Made by a program: the position numbers and the translations under genes. From contig DAOOPM010000008.1 in assembly GCA_035388225.1 (NCBI GenBank), positions 62,001 to 126,000 on the forward strand: a stretch of DNA of 64,000 nucleotides, written 5' to 3'. Of this stretch, positions 17,575 through 25,909 are shown piece by piece. The notes under the pieces are model-generated. The model ran no database searches. It had not been told where the DNA came from and was given only the letters and a program-made list of their open reading frames with translations. How positions within the stretch are numbered: position 1 is the first letter of the stretch; each line of letters opens with the position of its first letter. This DNA is from SB25 sp029560875. GTDB lineage: Bacteria > Bacteroidota > Bacteroidia > Bacteroidales > Tenuifilaceae.

Positions 17575-18051
17575 ATGGAATATCCAAATTTTGAATTAAG
17601 GAGCGAAAAAGTGCGGCACGTAATAGGACAAGTTCCTTCGACGCTTATTCAGTATGGTGTTTTTTCTGTTGTTATTGCTTTATTGGTACTTTTTACTATT
17701 TCATTCTTTTTGCCATATAAGCAAGTTGTGAATGGGGTTTTAGTTATTAATGAAATAAAACTCGTTTCAGTTGATAGTGCATGGCTAAGTGTTGAGTTTA
17801 AGATGCCAGAGGAAAGAAGTTCAATCAACCCAATTAATTGTGATGTAACTCTTGTTACTCCAGAAGATTCGATATGTGGTAAGGTAATAAAATATGATAA
17901 ATTAAGAACAAGAGAGGGGCGGAATAGGGCAGAGGTGGTGTTGCTTAAGAGTGGAGATGTTGAAAGGCTTAATGTTTCGGAAGTTGATTTTTCGCTTACC
18001 CTTAGAGAAACAACGGTGTTTTTTTATTTTATTAGTGGTCTTAGAATTTAA
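17575..18051 (+). CDS. Minimal HlyD-like membrane fusion protein
   Basis: 158 residues. The N-terminus (FELRSEKVRHVIGQVPSTLIQYG) and following membrane helix (about 27-50) match the start of Bacteroidota bacteriocin-secretion HlyD proteins. The C-terminal part (ICGKVIKYDKL, then VFFYFISGLRI) resembles their closing barrel strands. The coiled-coil hairpin and lipoyl domains that normally lie between, over 200 residues, are absent. The frame is clean with no stop or shift, so this looks like a compact form rather than a broken gene. The ATG at 17575 is chosen over a GTG at 17557 that overlaps the exporter. No TolC-like gene is nearby. Last gene of the RiPP operon. Confidence 0.65.
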   Translation: MEYPNFELRSEKVRHVIGQVPSTLIQYGVFSVVIALLVLFTISFFLPYKQVVNGVLVINEIKLVSVDSAWLSVEFKMPEERSSINPINCDVTLVTPEDSICGKVIKYDKLRTREGRNRAEVVLLKSGDVERLNVSEVDFSLTLRETTVFFYFISGLRI

Positions 18052-18077
18052 ATCCAAAGGTTCTTTTACTTATATGT

Positions 18078-18133
18078 AATTTGAAGTACACGAAGAGTAG
18101 AGTGGCCCTTACTCTTCGTGTAAGTTTCAAATT
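18078..18133. terminator. Long palindrome between the RiPP operon and ftsZ
   Basis: A perfect 13-bp stem (TACACGAAGAGTA at 18087-18099 with its complement at 18110-18122, 10-base loop) is extended by AATTTGAA/TTCAAATT at 18078-18085 and 18126-18133. It sits between convergent genes and probably terminates transcription from both sides. Confidence 0.75.
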
Positions 18134-18141
18134 GTTGATAA

Positions 18142-19611
18142 TTAATCCACATTATCATGTAAATACGAATTATCCGGCCTCAAGAAAATATCTCCATCGT
18201 CAGTCTCACTTAAAGTTGTGCGCGATAAACTGCTGGTGTTTGAATGGTCGGTATCGTCGAGCTGGACGTTGCGACGCTTGTAAGCAGGAATGCTTTCTAA
18301 CTCATCTATATTACTCCACCTGTTACCATTTGGCGCAGGATGTGGCTTGCTGGTTGGAACTGTAGGTTTTGCTGATGTTTTTGGCTGCATAGCATCCTCT
18401 GCTCTAACAGGGCGAGGTGTTGAAACAGTTCTAACCTCAAATTCCTCGGCTGCAACATCAAACTCAATTACACGCTGAGATGTATCAATTGTTTCGGGTT
18501 TTTTAGGTCGGCGAGTTGGCTGTTTGCGTTCTGTTTCGTCCAAAATGTATGGAGTTGTTTCAACACGATTAGAACGGATTCCACCATCGAGTTCAACCAC
18601 ATCAACCTCCTTGTTACGAACGTAAAGTTCAGGTATGCTACTTGTTCCAAAACCAGTGGCAATTACGGTTACGTTCAAATCTTCGCCAAGCGAAGGGTCG
18701 CAGCCGTTACCCCAAATTAGGTCGGCATCGTCGCCTGCAGCTGATTGAACATAATCGATAATTAGGCCAATCTCCTCCATTGTAATCTCATCCTGACCGT
18801 AAGTTACATTCAACAGAATGTTGCGTGCACCGGAAATGTCGTTATTGTTTAGCAATGGCGACTCCAACGCTTCTTTTACCGCTGTAAGCGCCCTATTTTC
18901 GCCAGTTGCACGTGCCGAGCCCATAAGCGCAACACCGCTGTTGGTCATTACAGTTTCAACATCGGCAAAGTCCACGTTTATGTAGCCATGAACAGTTATA
19001 ATTTCGGCGATACCTTTGGCGGCAGTTGCCAAAACATCATCGGCTTTGGCAAAAGCCTCGGTAACCTTAAGGTTACCGTATATCTCTAGAATCTTCTCGT
19101 TGTTTACTACAAGCAAAGAATCTACATGCTGGCGAATATTCTCGATACCTTCAACCGCTTGTGCAATGCGCTTTTTGCCCTCGTTGCGGAACGGGATAGT
19201 CACTATGGCAACAGTTAGTATTCCCAGTTCCTTTGCCGCTTTAGCAATAATTGGCGCAGCACCAGTTCCGGTACCACCGCCCATTCCGGCGGTAATAAAC
19301 ACCATCTTGGTATTGTTCGATAGGAAATCGACAATATGCTGTAAACTCTCTATGGCCGCCTGACGTCCAATTTCTGGTTTATTACCAGCCCCGCGCCCCT
19401 CGGTTAGCGATGCTCCCAGCTGAATTTTAAACTCAACGGGACTATTAACCATTGCCTGGGCATCGGTGTTGCACAGCACAAAGTCAACATCCTTGATTCC
19501 CATACGGTTCATATAGTTAACCGCATTTCCTCCGCCGCCACCAACTCCAATCACTTTGATTATGGATGCGTTATTTGACGGTAACTCGAAATTAATTAGT
19601 TCGTCGGCCAT
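18142..19611 (-). CDS. ftsZ: Cell division protein FtsZ
   Basis: Tubulin-like GTPase forming the division ring. The N-terminal GTP-binding part has GVGGGGGNAVN (22-32) and the tubulin signature GGGTGTG (111-117); the T7 region reads NVDFADV. A disordered linker from about 330 to 435 leads to the conserved C-terminal peptide ESIPAYKRRNVQ that binds FtsA and other partners. About 35 further residues follow it, rich in Ser, Thr and Asp. 489 residues, long for FtsZ because of linker and tail. Last gene of the dcw cluster. Confidence 0.98.
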   Translation of the reverse strand: MADELINFELPSNNASIIKVIGVGGGGGNAVNYMNRMGIKDVDFVLCNTDAQAMVNSPVEFKIQLGASLTEGRGAGNKPEIGRQAAIESLQHIVDFLSNNTKMVFITAGMGGGTGTGAAPIIAKAAKELGILTVAIVTIPFRNEGKKRIAQAVEGIENIRQHVDSLLVVNNEKILEIYGNLKVTEAFAKADDVLATAAKGIAEIITVHGYINVDFADVETVMTNSGVALMGSARATGENRALTAVKEALESPLLNNNDISGARNILLNVTYGQDEITMEEIGLIIDYVQSAAGDDADLIWGNGCDPSLGEDLNVTVIATGFGTSSIPELYVRNKEVDVVELDGGIRSNRVETTPYILDETERKQPTRRPKKPETIDTSQRVIEFDVAAEEFEVRTVSTPRPVRAEDAMQPKTSAKPTVPTSKPHPAPNGNRWSNIDELESIPAYKRRNVQLDDTDHSNTSSLSRTTLSETDDGDIFLRPDNSYLHDNVD

Positions 19612-19620
19612 AGTTTTTTG

Positions 19621-19732
19621 AGTTAAAAGTTAAAAGTTAAAAGTAGAAAGTACCACAGTTAACTTTAACACTTTAGTTTATAATTTAAAACCATTTTTAT
19701 TCTTTGTCATGCTGAACGTAGTGAAGCATCTG
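19621..19732. repeat. Tandem GTTAAAA repeats and GTCATGCTGAA element between ftsA and ftsZ
   Basis: The start of the spacer (19621-19644) is a heptamer GTTAAAA repeated three times. At 19706-19732 lies a GTCATGCTGAA...GAAGCATC element related to the dispersed family at 5737. The 222-base spacer has no coding frame and no clear promoter. Confidence 0.6.
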
Positions 19733-19833
19733 TTTTTCAGACCAATTTTGCACAAAGCAAATTCAGCAAAACAATTATATCTTAATAAAAAACACTATTT
19801 ACTTCAATATCAAATCTAGTTTGCACTCTAGAA

Positions 19834-21189
19834 TTACATCTCAGTATCAGTCTCGTCGAATAAACCCGAAAACATATTCTTTATAGCAGTCATTCTGCCA
19901 CTTCCACGACGTTCGGCTGGGCTGTCAAGTTCAAACTCATCCTTCTGTTTCTCAACTACAGGTCGTACCTGTGCTTGTGGTTGAATTTGTGGTTGTGCCT
20001 GTGGCTGAACATATGTCTTCTTCTCAATCACCTCAACCTTTTTATCTAAACCCAGAAGCACTAAGCCTAATGCGGTTGATAGCTGTGGTTGGTTGAAATC
20101 CTCCAACGAATCGGAGCTTAACTGCTCTACAGGATAACCAATACGAACATCGAACCCGGTTTTGAAACGGATTAACTGAGGTAAATGCTTCAAAAGGGCA
20201 CCACCACCAGTAATTACAACACCCGCACTTAGCTTATTGGCGTAACCCGAAAGGTTAATCTCATAAGCCACAAAGTCCAGAATCTCCTCCATACGTGCCT
20301 GAATGATTCCAGCAAGGTTCTTAACCGAAATCTCCTTAGGCTCACGACCGCTAATGCCAGGAATAGTAATGATTTTGTTGTCTGGCGCAATATCGGCCAA
20401 TGCGCAACCAAATTTCTCCTTAAGCAAATCGGCTTGTTTTAGTAGGATTGAGCAACCATCCTTGATATCCTGGGTGATGATATTTCCACCGAAAGGAATA
20501 ACGGCAGTATGGCGGACATTTCCGTTGTAGTAGATAGCCAAATCGGTAGTACCACCACCAATATCAACCAAAGCAACGCCAGCCTCGCGCTCATCGTCGG
20601 TAAGAACGGACTCGCCCGAAGCAAGTGGCTCAAGAACCAACTCGTTAACGTTAAGTCCAACACGGTTAACGCACTTCTCGATATGCTTTGCCGATGATGT
20701 TTTGCCAATTACAATATGGAAGTTTGCCTCCAAGCGGCGGCCTACCATACCTACAGGCTTATCAACCGACTCATTGTCGATAAAGTACTCCAGCGGAAGA
20801 ACGTGCAGGATTGTTTCGCCAGCCTCAACAGGTATGCGGTGCATATCGTTAATTAGCCTGTTTATGTCCTTCTGCGAAATTTCCACATCGTCGGACTCAA
20901 GGTTGATATATCCACGGTTCTTGATGCTGCGGATATGCTGACCAGCAATACCTACGTAAACCGACTTAAAATCGATTCCGGTTTCAATCTTAACCTCGTT
21001 AACTGTTTTTTCGATAGCCTTAACGGTATCCTCGATATTCTGAATCATACCCTTCTTAATTCCAGTCGATTCAGTGGTGCTTAGTCCAACTATCTGAAGC
21101 TTTCCGTTAGGAGTCTTTTTGCCAACCAATGTTACCACTTTGGTGGTTCCAAGGTCAATTGCTGCTACATACTCATTACTTTGTGCCAT
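19834..21189 (-). CDS. ftsA: Cell division protein FtsA
   Basis: Actin-like protein that tethers FtsZ to the membrane. ATPase-fold motifs are visible: AIDLGTTKV (phosphate 1), VDIGGGTTDLAIY (phosphate 2) and VITGGGALL (adenosine). The C-terminus after a Gln/Pro-rich linker (PQAQPQIQPQ) ends in the amphipathic helix MTAIKNMFSGLF, the membrane-targeting sequence. 451 residues. The stop is 4 bases from ftsQ and 222 bases of repeat-rich spacer separate it from ftsZ. Confidence 0.97.
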   Translation of the reverse strand: MAQSNEYVAAIDLGTTKVVTLVGKKTPNGKLQIVGLSTTESTGIKKGMIQNIEDTVKAIEKTVNEVKIETGIDFKSVYVGIAGQHIRSIKNRGYINLESDDVEISQKDINRLINDMHRIPVEAGETILHVLPLEYFIDNESVDKPVGMVGRRLEANFHIVIGKTSSAKHIEKCVNRVGLNVNELVLEPLASGESVLTDDEREAGVALVDIGGGTTDLAIYYNGNVRHTAVIPFGGNIITQDIKDGCSILLKQADLLKEKFGCALADIAPDNKIITIPGISGREPKEISVKNLAGIIQARMEEILDFVAYEINLSGYANKLSAGVVITGGGALLKHLPQLIRFKTGFDVRIGYPVEQLSSDSLEDFNQPQLSTALGLVLLGLDKKVEVIEKKTYVQPQAQPQIQPQAQVRPVVEKQKDEFELDSPAERRGSGRMTAIKNMFSGLFDETDTEM

Positions 21190-21193
21190 AGTG

Positions 21194-22000
21194 TTATCGT
21201 TTAGTGCAAACTATTTGATTTGAATACTTTAAGTTTATTATTTTGTATTTATTCCAACCCTCGGTTGGTAGTGCCTCCTTGTAGAACACCATCAACTTTT
21301 TGAGTTTAATCCTAAAATTTCTGAATCCGCCCAGCTGTATAACATGAGGTCCAACCACAGGAATCAACTCAACATTACGAGTTCCGTTAACGTAAACCTG
21401 AGCAATTTGTGCATTCCAAAAATCGTCCTCCGATACAAACTTTGCAAAATCGTAGATTCGGCAAATTGTTGGCTTTTCGCCCCCAACAATGCTATCGTTC
21501 CAAGCCAACACATTCACATTGGGCTTAACCTTAAAAGGTTCCTTAACGTTACCGCTAACCACCATTACGTGTGCTGTATAGTTTGGAGATGTTGGCATAA
21601 TCAACCCCTCATCGTCGATATAGTAACTCTGCCCAGTGGCGTTGAAAACACGCACCAACGGACGACGCTGCTTAACTGTAACACGCAGTTTTCCGTCGAG
21701 AGATTTGTAAACTTGAACATCGCGTACTGCAACCATTCCCGATATTTCGTCCTCAAGTTTTTTAGTGTTGATATCGTTAAGGTGTTTTCCCATTGGGGTT
21801 GATTTCGACGAAGTCAGCATTCGCTTCACTGTAGATGATTTCACAAATTGATAGTCAGCGCTGTCCAACACCTCAACCTCAATAGATTTACACACCACGC
21901 CCTTAGCCCGTTTCGATGAGAACATCAAGCCGTAAACTAGGTAGGCAATTAGAACCAACCAAGCCACAGAGAATAGTATGATTCTGCTACGCTTCTTCAT
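21194..22000 (-). CDS. ftsQ: Cell division protein FtsQ
   Basis: Bitopic divisome protein. A short cytoplasmic end (MKKRSR), one membrane helix (about 7-26) and a periplasmic POTRA-type domain (IEVEVLDSADYQFVKSS, then GMVAVRDVQVYKSLDGKL) followed by a beta domain. The ATG at 22000 is preferred because it lies 2 bases after the murC stop. A longer frame to 22102 would overlap murC by 100 bases and adds a non-membrane Arg/Gly-rich stretch. 268 residues. Confidence 0.9.
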   Translation of the reverse strand: MKKRSRIILFSVAWLVLIAYLVYGLMFSSKRAKGVVCKSIEVEVLDSADYQFVKSSTVKRMLTSSKSTPMGKHLNDINTKKLEDEISGMVAVRDVQVYKSLDGKLRVTVKQRRPLVRVFNATGQSYYIDDEGLIMPTSPNYTAHVMVVSGNVKEPFKVKPNVNVLAWNDSIVGGEKPTICRIYDFAKFVSEDDFWNAQIAQVYVNGTRNVELIPVVGPHVIQLGGFRNFRIKLKKLMVFYKEALPTEGWNKYKIINLKYSNQIVCTKR

Positions 22001-22002
22001 CG

Positions 22003-23382
22003 TTACTTGCTTTTCAAAACCTCCACTATTTGAGGCACCAAACGGTCGATATCGCCTGCGCCCATTGTCACCAAAATATCTATATCGTTCTTTTTCACCC
22101 ACTCCAAAACATCGCTCTTGCTCAAAAGCATTTTTTGGGGGTTCTTCATTCTGCCTAAAATTGAGTTCGATGTTACTCCCTCAATTGGCAACTCTCGTGC
22201 TGGGTAAATATCGAGCATTATTGCCGTATCCAACTTATCGAGCGATTGCGCAAACTCATCGGCAAAATCGCGGGTGCGACTGTACAAATGAGGTTGAAAC
22301 ACTCCTACAACTTTACGATTTGGAAATACATCGCGCACCGATTCAACCATTGCGTTGATTTCCTGTGGGTGATGCGCATAATCGTCAATATAAATTGATG
22401 TTGCGTTCTTGAACTGTACATCAAACCTACGAACCACGCCGGAGAAACTCTGCAAACCGCTACGTAACTCATTGCTACTAATTCCCATTGTCAATGCTGC
22501 CGCCGATGCTGCAAGGGCATTCTCCAAATTATACTTACCAGGAACTCCTAGTTGTAAGTTTTCAATTTTTCCATTAGGAGAATTCAGGGTGAAGTTGTAG
22601 AAACCATCAATAATGCTGATGTTCGATGGATAAACATCTGCGTTACTTGTAAAACCGTAGTTAATAACCTTTACACCGCTGGCTAGTTTTGGAGAGAAAT
22701 TTAAACCCTGTTTCATCACCAAAAAGCCATTAGGCTTAATTTGACCTGCAAACAGCCCGAATGCTTCCAAAACGTGCTCGTGAGTGCCGTATATGTCCAA
22801 ATGGTCGGCATCAACCGAAGTGATTATTGCCAAATGAGGAAATAGGCTAAGGAAACTCCTGTCGTACTCATCGGCCTCAACAACCAGTAAGTTTTTGCCA
22901 TTATCTGCTGTAACAAGGTTGCTACCAAAGTTCTTTGAAATTCCACCCAAAAATGCATCACAGCCAACCGATGAATTACCCAACAAATGCGAAAGCATTG
23001 TGGTTGTTGATGTTTTTCCGTGTGTGCCAGCAACGCCCAAAACGCTCATTGCCGATGCAATAAAGCCCAACGCATGTGCTCGCTTTATAATCTGGAAACC
23101 ATTATTCTTAAAGAAATTGTACTCACTATGCTCTGCAGGAATTGCTGGAGTGTAAATAATCAACGTATCATTGGACGAGCGAAAATCAGCAGGAATAAGA
23201 TTTACATCATCGGTATAGTGAACAACTACGCCCATCTTCTCCAAATCAACGGTAATGCTGGACGATGTTCTATCGTAACCAGCAACAGCCTTCCCGCGTT
23301 GCACAAAGTAACGAGCCAAAGCGCTCATCCCAATGCCGCCTATCCCTACAAAGTAAACCCGTTTAATTTGCTCAAAATCCAT
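22003..23382 (-). CDS. murC: UDP-N-acetylmuramate--L-alanine ligase
   Basis: Adds L-Ala to UDP-MurNAc, the first amino-acid step of the stem peptide. The N-terminal dinucleotide-like loop VGIGGIGMS (12-20) and the ATP loop GTHGKTSTT (119-127) are intact, as are the central VVEADEYDRSFL and SVDADHLDIYG motifs. The start MDFEQIKRVYF at 23382 is chosen; the 60 bases upstream, though open, are short tandem repeats. 459 residues, normal. Confidence 0.97.
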   Translation of the reverse strand: MDFEQIKRVYFVGIGGIGMSALARYFVQRGKAVAGYDRTSSSITVDLEKMGVVVHYTDDVNLIPADFRSSNDTLIIYTPAIPAEHSEYNFFKNNGFQIIKRAHALGFIASAMSVLGVAGTHGKTSTTTMLSHLLGNSSVGCDAFLGGISKNFGSNLVTADNGKNLLVVEADEYDRSFLSLFPHLAIITSVDADHLDIYGTHEHVLEAFGLFAGQIKPNGFLVMKQGLNFSPKLASGVKVINYGFTSNADVYPSNISIIDGFYNFTLNSPNGKIENLQLGVPGKYNLENALAASAAALTMGISSNELRSGLQSFSGVVRRFDVQFKNATSIYIDDYAHHPQEINAMVESVRDVFPNRKVVGVFQPHLYSRTRDFADEFAQSLDKLDTAIMLDIYPARELPIEGVTSNSILGRMKNPQKMLLSKSDVLEWVKKNDIDILVTMGAGDIDRLVPQIVEVLKSK

Positions 23383-23387
23383 TTGCT

Positions 23388-23481
23388 CGTTGTTTGTTGT
23401 TCGTTGTTCGTTGCTCTTGTCATGCTGTGCTTGTGGAAGCATCTATCCCCTAAAGAGTTCCCTCGCTACGCTCGGGATGAC
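23388..23481. repeat. GTT-rich tandem and GTCAT composite repeat between murG and murC
   Basis: 23388-23412 is a GTTGTTC-type tandem. 23419-23481 begins GTCATGCTG, has a short inverted core TGCTGTGCTTGTGGAAGCA, and ends with GAGTTCCCTCGCTACGCTCG and GGATGACA. The second half closely matches 25801-25830. It is outside the murC reading frame once the true start is used. Confidence 0.65.
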
Positions 23482-23491
23482 AAAACCCTAC

Positions 23492-24607
23492 TTAATTATT
23501 ATCAATTAACTTTAAAACTTCTCCAGCAATAATATTGGCCGAATTTGGCAACGCCATTTTCAGAATATTTGCTGATAAATCCTTTAACCTAGCTTCATCG
23601 CTTACTAAAGCAATTGCGGTACTAACCAATTCCGTTTTGGCATTGGCATCGGTTACCATAACCGCGGCGTTATTCCTCACCAAAGCCATTGCGTTATGCG
23701 TTTGGTGGTCCTCAGCCACATTTGGCGATGGAACCAAAATGGAAGGTTTTGCCACCAAGCAAAGCTCCGAAATTGTTCCTGCACCTGCACGTGAGATAAC
23801 CACATGGGCTGCGGCGTATGCAAAATCCATTCTATTGATAAAATCGAATAGTCTAATGTTATGCGCATTATAGCCTGCCAACTGCTGCTTAATATCCAAG
23901 TAGTAAATCTTGCCTGTTTGCCAAATCACTGTAATATCGTGATGCGTGACTAATTCCGTCATATTGGCCATTACGCTCTGGTTGATAGTGCGAGCGCCAA
24001 GGCTACCGCCTAAAACCAGAATCACCTTTTGGTTTGGATTAATATCGAAGTACTTTAACGCCTCCTCCTTGGATGCAGTCAACTTCTCCAAATCCTGACG
24101 TACAGGATTACCGGTCATCAGAATTCTATCCTTAGGGAAATATTTCTCCATTCCATCGTATGCAACGCAGATTTTATAGGCCTTTGCTGCCAACATCTTA
24201 TTGGTTACTCCAGCGTAAGAGTTCTGCTCCTGAATAAGCGTTGGAATATTGGCTTTTTGAGCAGCCTTTAGGATTGGCCCACTGGCGTAACCGCCAACTC
24301 CAACCACAACTGCAGGCTTAAAGTCGGCAATAATATTGCGCGCCATCTTCATACTCTTGAAGAGTTTGAAGAAAAACGACACGTTTTTCAATGTCAACTT
24401 ACGCTGAAAGCCAACTACTGGCAAACCAACAATTTTGTAGCCTGCCTTTGGCACACGCTCCATCTCCATTTTGCCTTCGGCACCCACAAAAAGAATTTCA
24501 ACCTCAGGGTTAATCTCCTTCAGCGCATTTGCAATGGATATTGCTGGGAAGATATGACCTCCCGTGCCTCCACCGCTAATTATTATCCTCAATTGGTTCT
24601 TCTCCAT
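23492..24607 (-). CDS. murG: UDP-GlcNAc:lipid I N-acetylglucosaminyltransferase
   Basis: Makes lipid II by adding GlcNAc to lipid I on the cytoplasmic membrane face (GT28 family). The N-terminal G-loop SGGGTGGHIFPA (11-22) and the second loop VLGGSLGARTINQ are present, with the C-terminal donor site SRAGAGTISELCLVAKPSILVP. 371 residues. Its start overlaps the end of ftsW by 32 bases, indicating tight coupling of lipid II synthesis and its polymerase. Confidence 0.97.
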   Translation of the reverse strand: MEKNQLRIIISGGGTGGHIFPAISIANALKEINPEVEILFVGAEGKMEMERVPKAGYKIVGLPVVGFQRKLTLKNVSFFFKLFKSMKMARNIIADFKPAVVVGVGGYASGPILKAAQKANIPTLIQEQNSYAGVTNKMLAAKAYKICVAYDGMEKYFPKDRILMTGNPVRQDLEKLTASKEEALKYFDINPNQKVILVLGGSLGARTINQSVMANMTELVTHHDITVIWQTGKIYYLDIKQQLAGYNAHNIRLFDFINRMDFAYAAAHVVISRAGAGTISELCLVAKPSILVPSPNVAEDHQTHNAMALVRNNAAVMVTDANAKTELVSTAIALVSDEARLKDLSANILKMALPNSANIIAGEVLKLIDNN

Positions 24608-25745
24608 CGAATAGTTCAGTTTTACTCTGTGACCTACTAATACTTAAAATTATTCCAAAGGCTGCACTCGAAAAGAACAGCGATGTTCCTCCCATACTAA
24701 CCAATGGTAATGGCTGTCCGGTAACTGGAATTAAGTTTACCGCAACCATCATGTTTACCAAGGCCTGCAGCGCCATCAGCAATGCAAGCCCAAAGGCCAG
24801 AAAGGCCGGGAACGTTCGCTTGGCATTCTTAACAATTAATGCCGACCTAAATAGCAAAATCAGGTATAATGCAAGAATTATTGCACCTCCCAACAATCCG
24901 TACTCCTCCACAATAATTGCAAAAATGAAATCGGAATATGGATGTGGCAGAAAATTACGCTGGGTTGAGCGGCCAGGACCTTTGCCAATTATTCCTCCTG
25001 TTGCAATTGCAATCTTTGATTGCTCAACCTGATAGTTTCCATCACCATTATCGCCACTGGCAAAATTCTCGATACGATTTATCCATGTATGAACCCTACC
25101 CACATTCTTGAATTGCAACGCAATCACAATAAATGCTCCAAGCAGAATTATTCCTAAACCTGTAAATCCAAGCAGATACTTAAGGTTTACTCTGCCCACA
25201 AACATCATAATCCAGCAAGCCAAGCCAAGTAATGCTGCTGTGGAGAAGTTTGCAGGGAGAATAAGCATACAAATCAAACCTATTGGAACCACTAAAGGCA
25301 CAAAGCCTTGGCGTAAATCCTTTATATCCTTCTGCTTTTGCGACAATATTTTCGATATGTACATTATCAGCGCCAGCTTGGCCACGTCCGATGTTTGGAA
25401 TGTGATTCCAAGCCCTGGAACCTCTAACCAACGCGATGCTTGGTTTAATGTCGCCCCAAACACAAGTGTTATAAGCAGCAACGGCACCGAAATTCCAAGC
25501 AGAATGGTTGAAAGCGGATAGTATACCTTGTAGCTGATAAGGTGAGTGATAAACACTATTGAAAGTCCAAGTCCTAAGAAAATCAACTGTTTTATTAGGA
25601 AGTAGGTTGTACTTCCACCATGGAAACGATACGCCAACGACCCTGTTGAACTGTAAACAGCCAACAATGACACAGCCGATAGGATAATAACTACCGTCCA
25701 TATCACTCTATCTCCTTTAAAATATCGTCCAAAAATCCCTGACAT
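24576..25745 (-). CDS. ftsW: Septal peptidoglycan glycosyltransferase FtsW
   Basis: SEDS-family polymerase working with FtsI at the septum. About ten membrane helices; the SEDS signature region is seen as KGPGRSTQRNFLPHPYSDFIFA and IIVEEYGLLGGAII, and the last conserved part as NLIPVTGQPLPLVSMGGTS. 389 residues with a short charged C-terminus. Between murD and murG in the usual Bacteroidota order. Confidence 0.97.
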   Translation of the reverse strand: MSGIFGRYFKGDRVIWTVVIILSAVSLLAVYSSTGSLAYRFHGGSTTYFLIKQLIFLGLGLSIVFITHLISYKVYYPLSTILLGISVPLLLITLVFGATLNQASRWLEVPGLGITFQTSDVAKLALIMYISKILSQKQKDIKDLRQGFVPLVVPIGLICMLILPANFSTAALLGLACWIMMFVGRVNLKYLLGFTGLGIILLGAFIVIALQFKNVGRVHTWINRIENFASGDNGDGNYQVEQSKIAIATGGIIGKGPGRSTQRNFLPHPYSDFIFAIIVEEYGLLGGAIILALYLILLFRSALIVKNAKRTFPAFLAFGLALLMALQALVNMMVAVNLIPVTGQPLPLVSMGGTSLFFSSAAFGIILSISRSQSKTELFDGEEPIEDNN

Positions 25746-25759
25746 ATCTTTTTATTTAT

Positions 25760-25830
25760 CGTGAATCGTTATTCGTGAATCGTGAGACGTTAAATATTAA
25801 GAGTTCCCTCAACAAACTCGGGATGACAAG
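25760..25830. repeat. CGTGAATCG tandem and GAGTTCCCTC repeat between murD and ftsW
   Basis: 25760-25784 repeats CGTGAATCGT with a one-step variant. 25801-25830 is GAGTTCCCTC, then AACAAACTCGGGATGACAAG, a copy of the second half of the element at 23419. The rest of this 164-base spacer is CAACTAACAA-type low complexity. Confidence 0.55.
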
Positions 25831-25909
25831 AAAGACCTAACTCTCTTCACGAACAACCATCAACTATCAACGAACAACTAACTATACACAAAACACCAAT
25901 CACCAATCA

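Noticed and set aside
17575..18051. Short HlyD-like gene as a frameshifted pseudogene
   Set aside because: The frame is uninterrupted, ends with normal closing strands, and no leftover hairpin or lipoyl sequence is found in other frames nearby.
22001..22102. Longer FtsQ start inside murC
   Set aside because: The added residues are Arg/Gly-rich and cover murC coding sequence; the ATG at 22000 fits operon spacing.
23383..23442. N-terminal extension of MurC
   Set aside because: The bases are tandem and dispersed repeats; family alignment begins at MDFEQIKRVYF.
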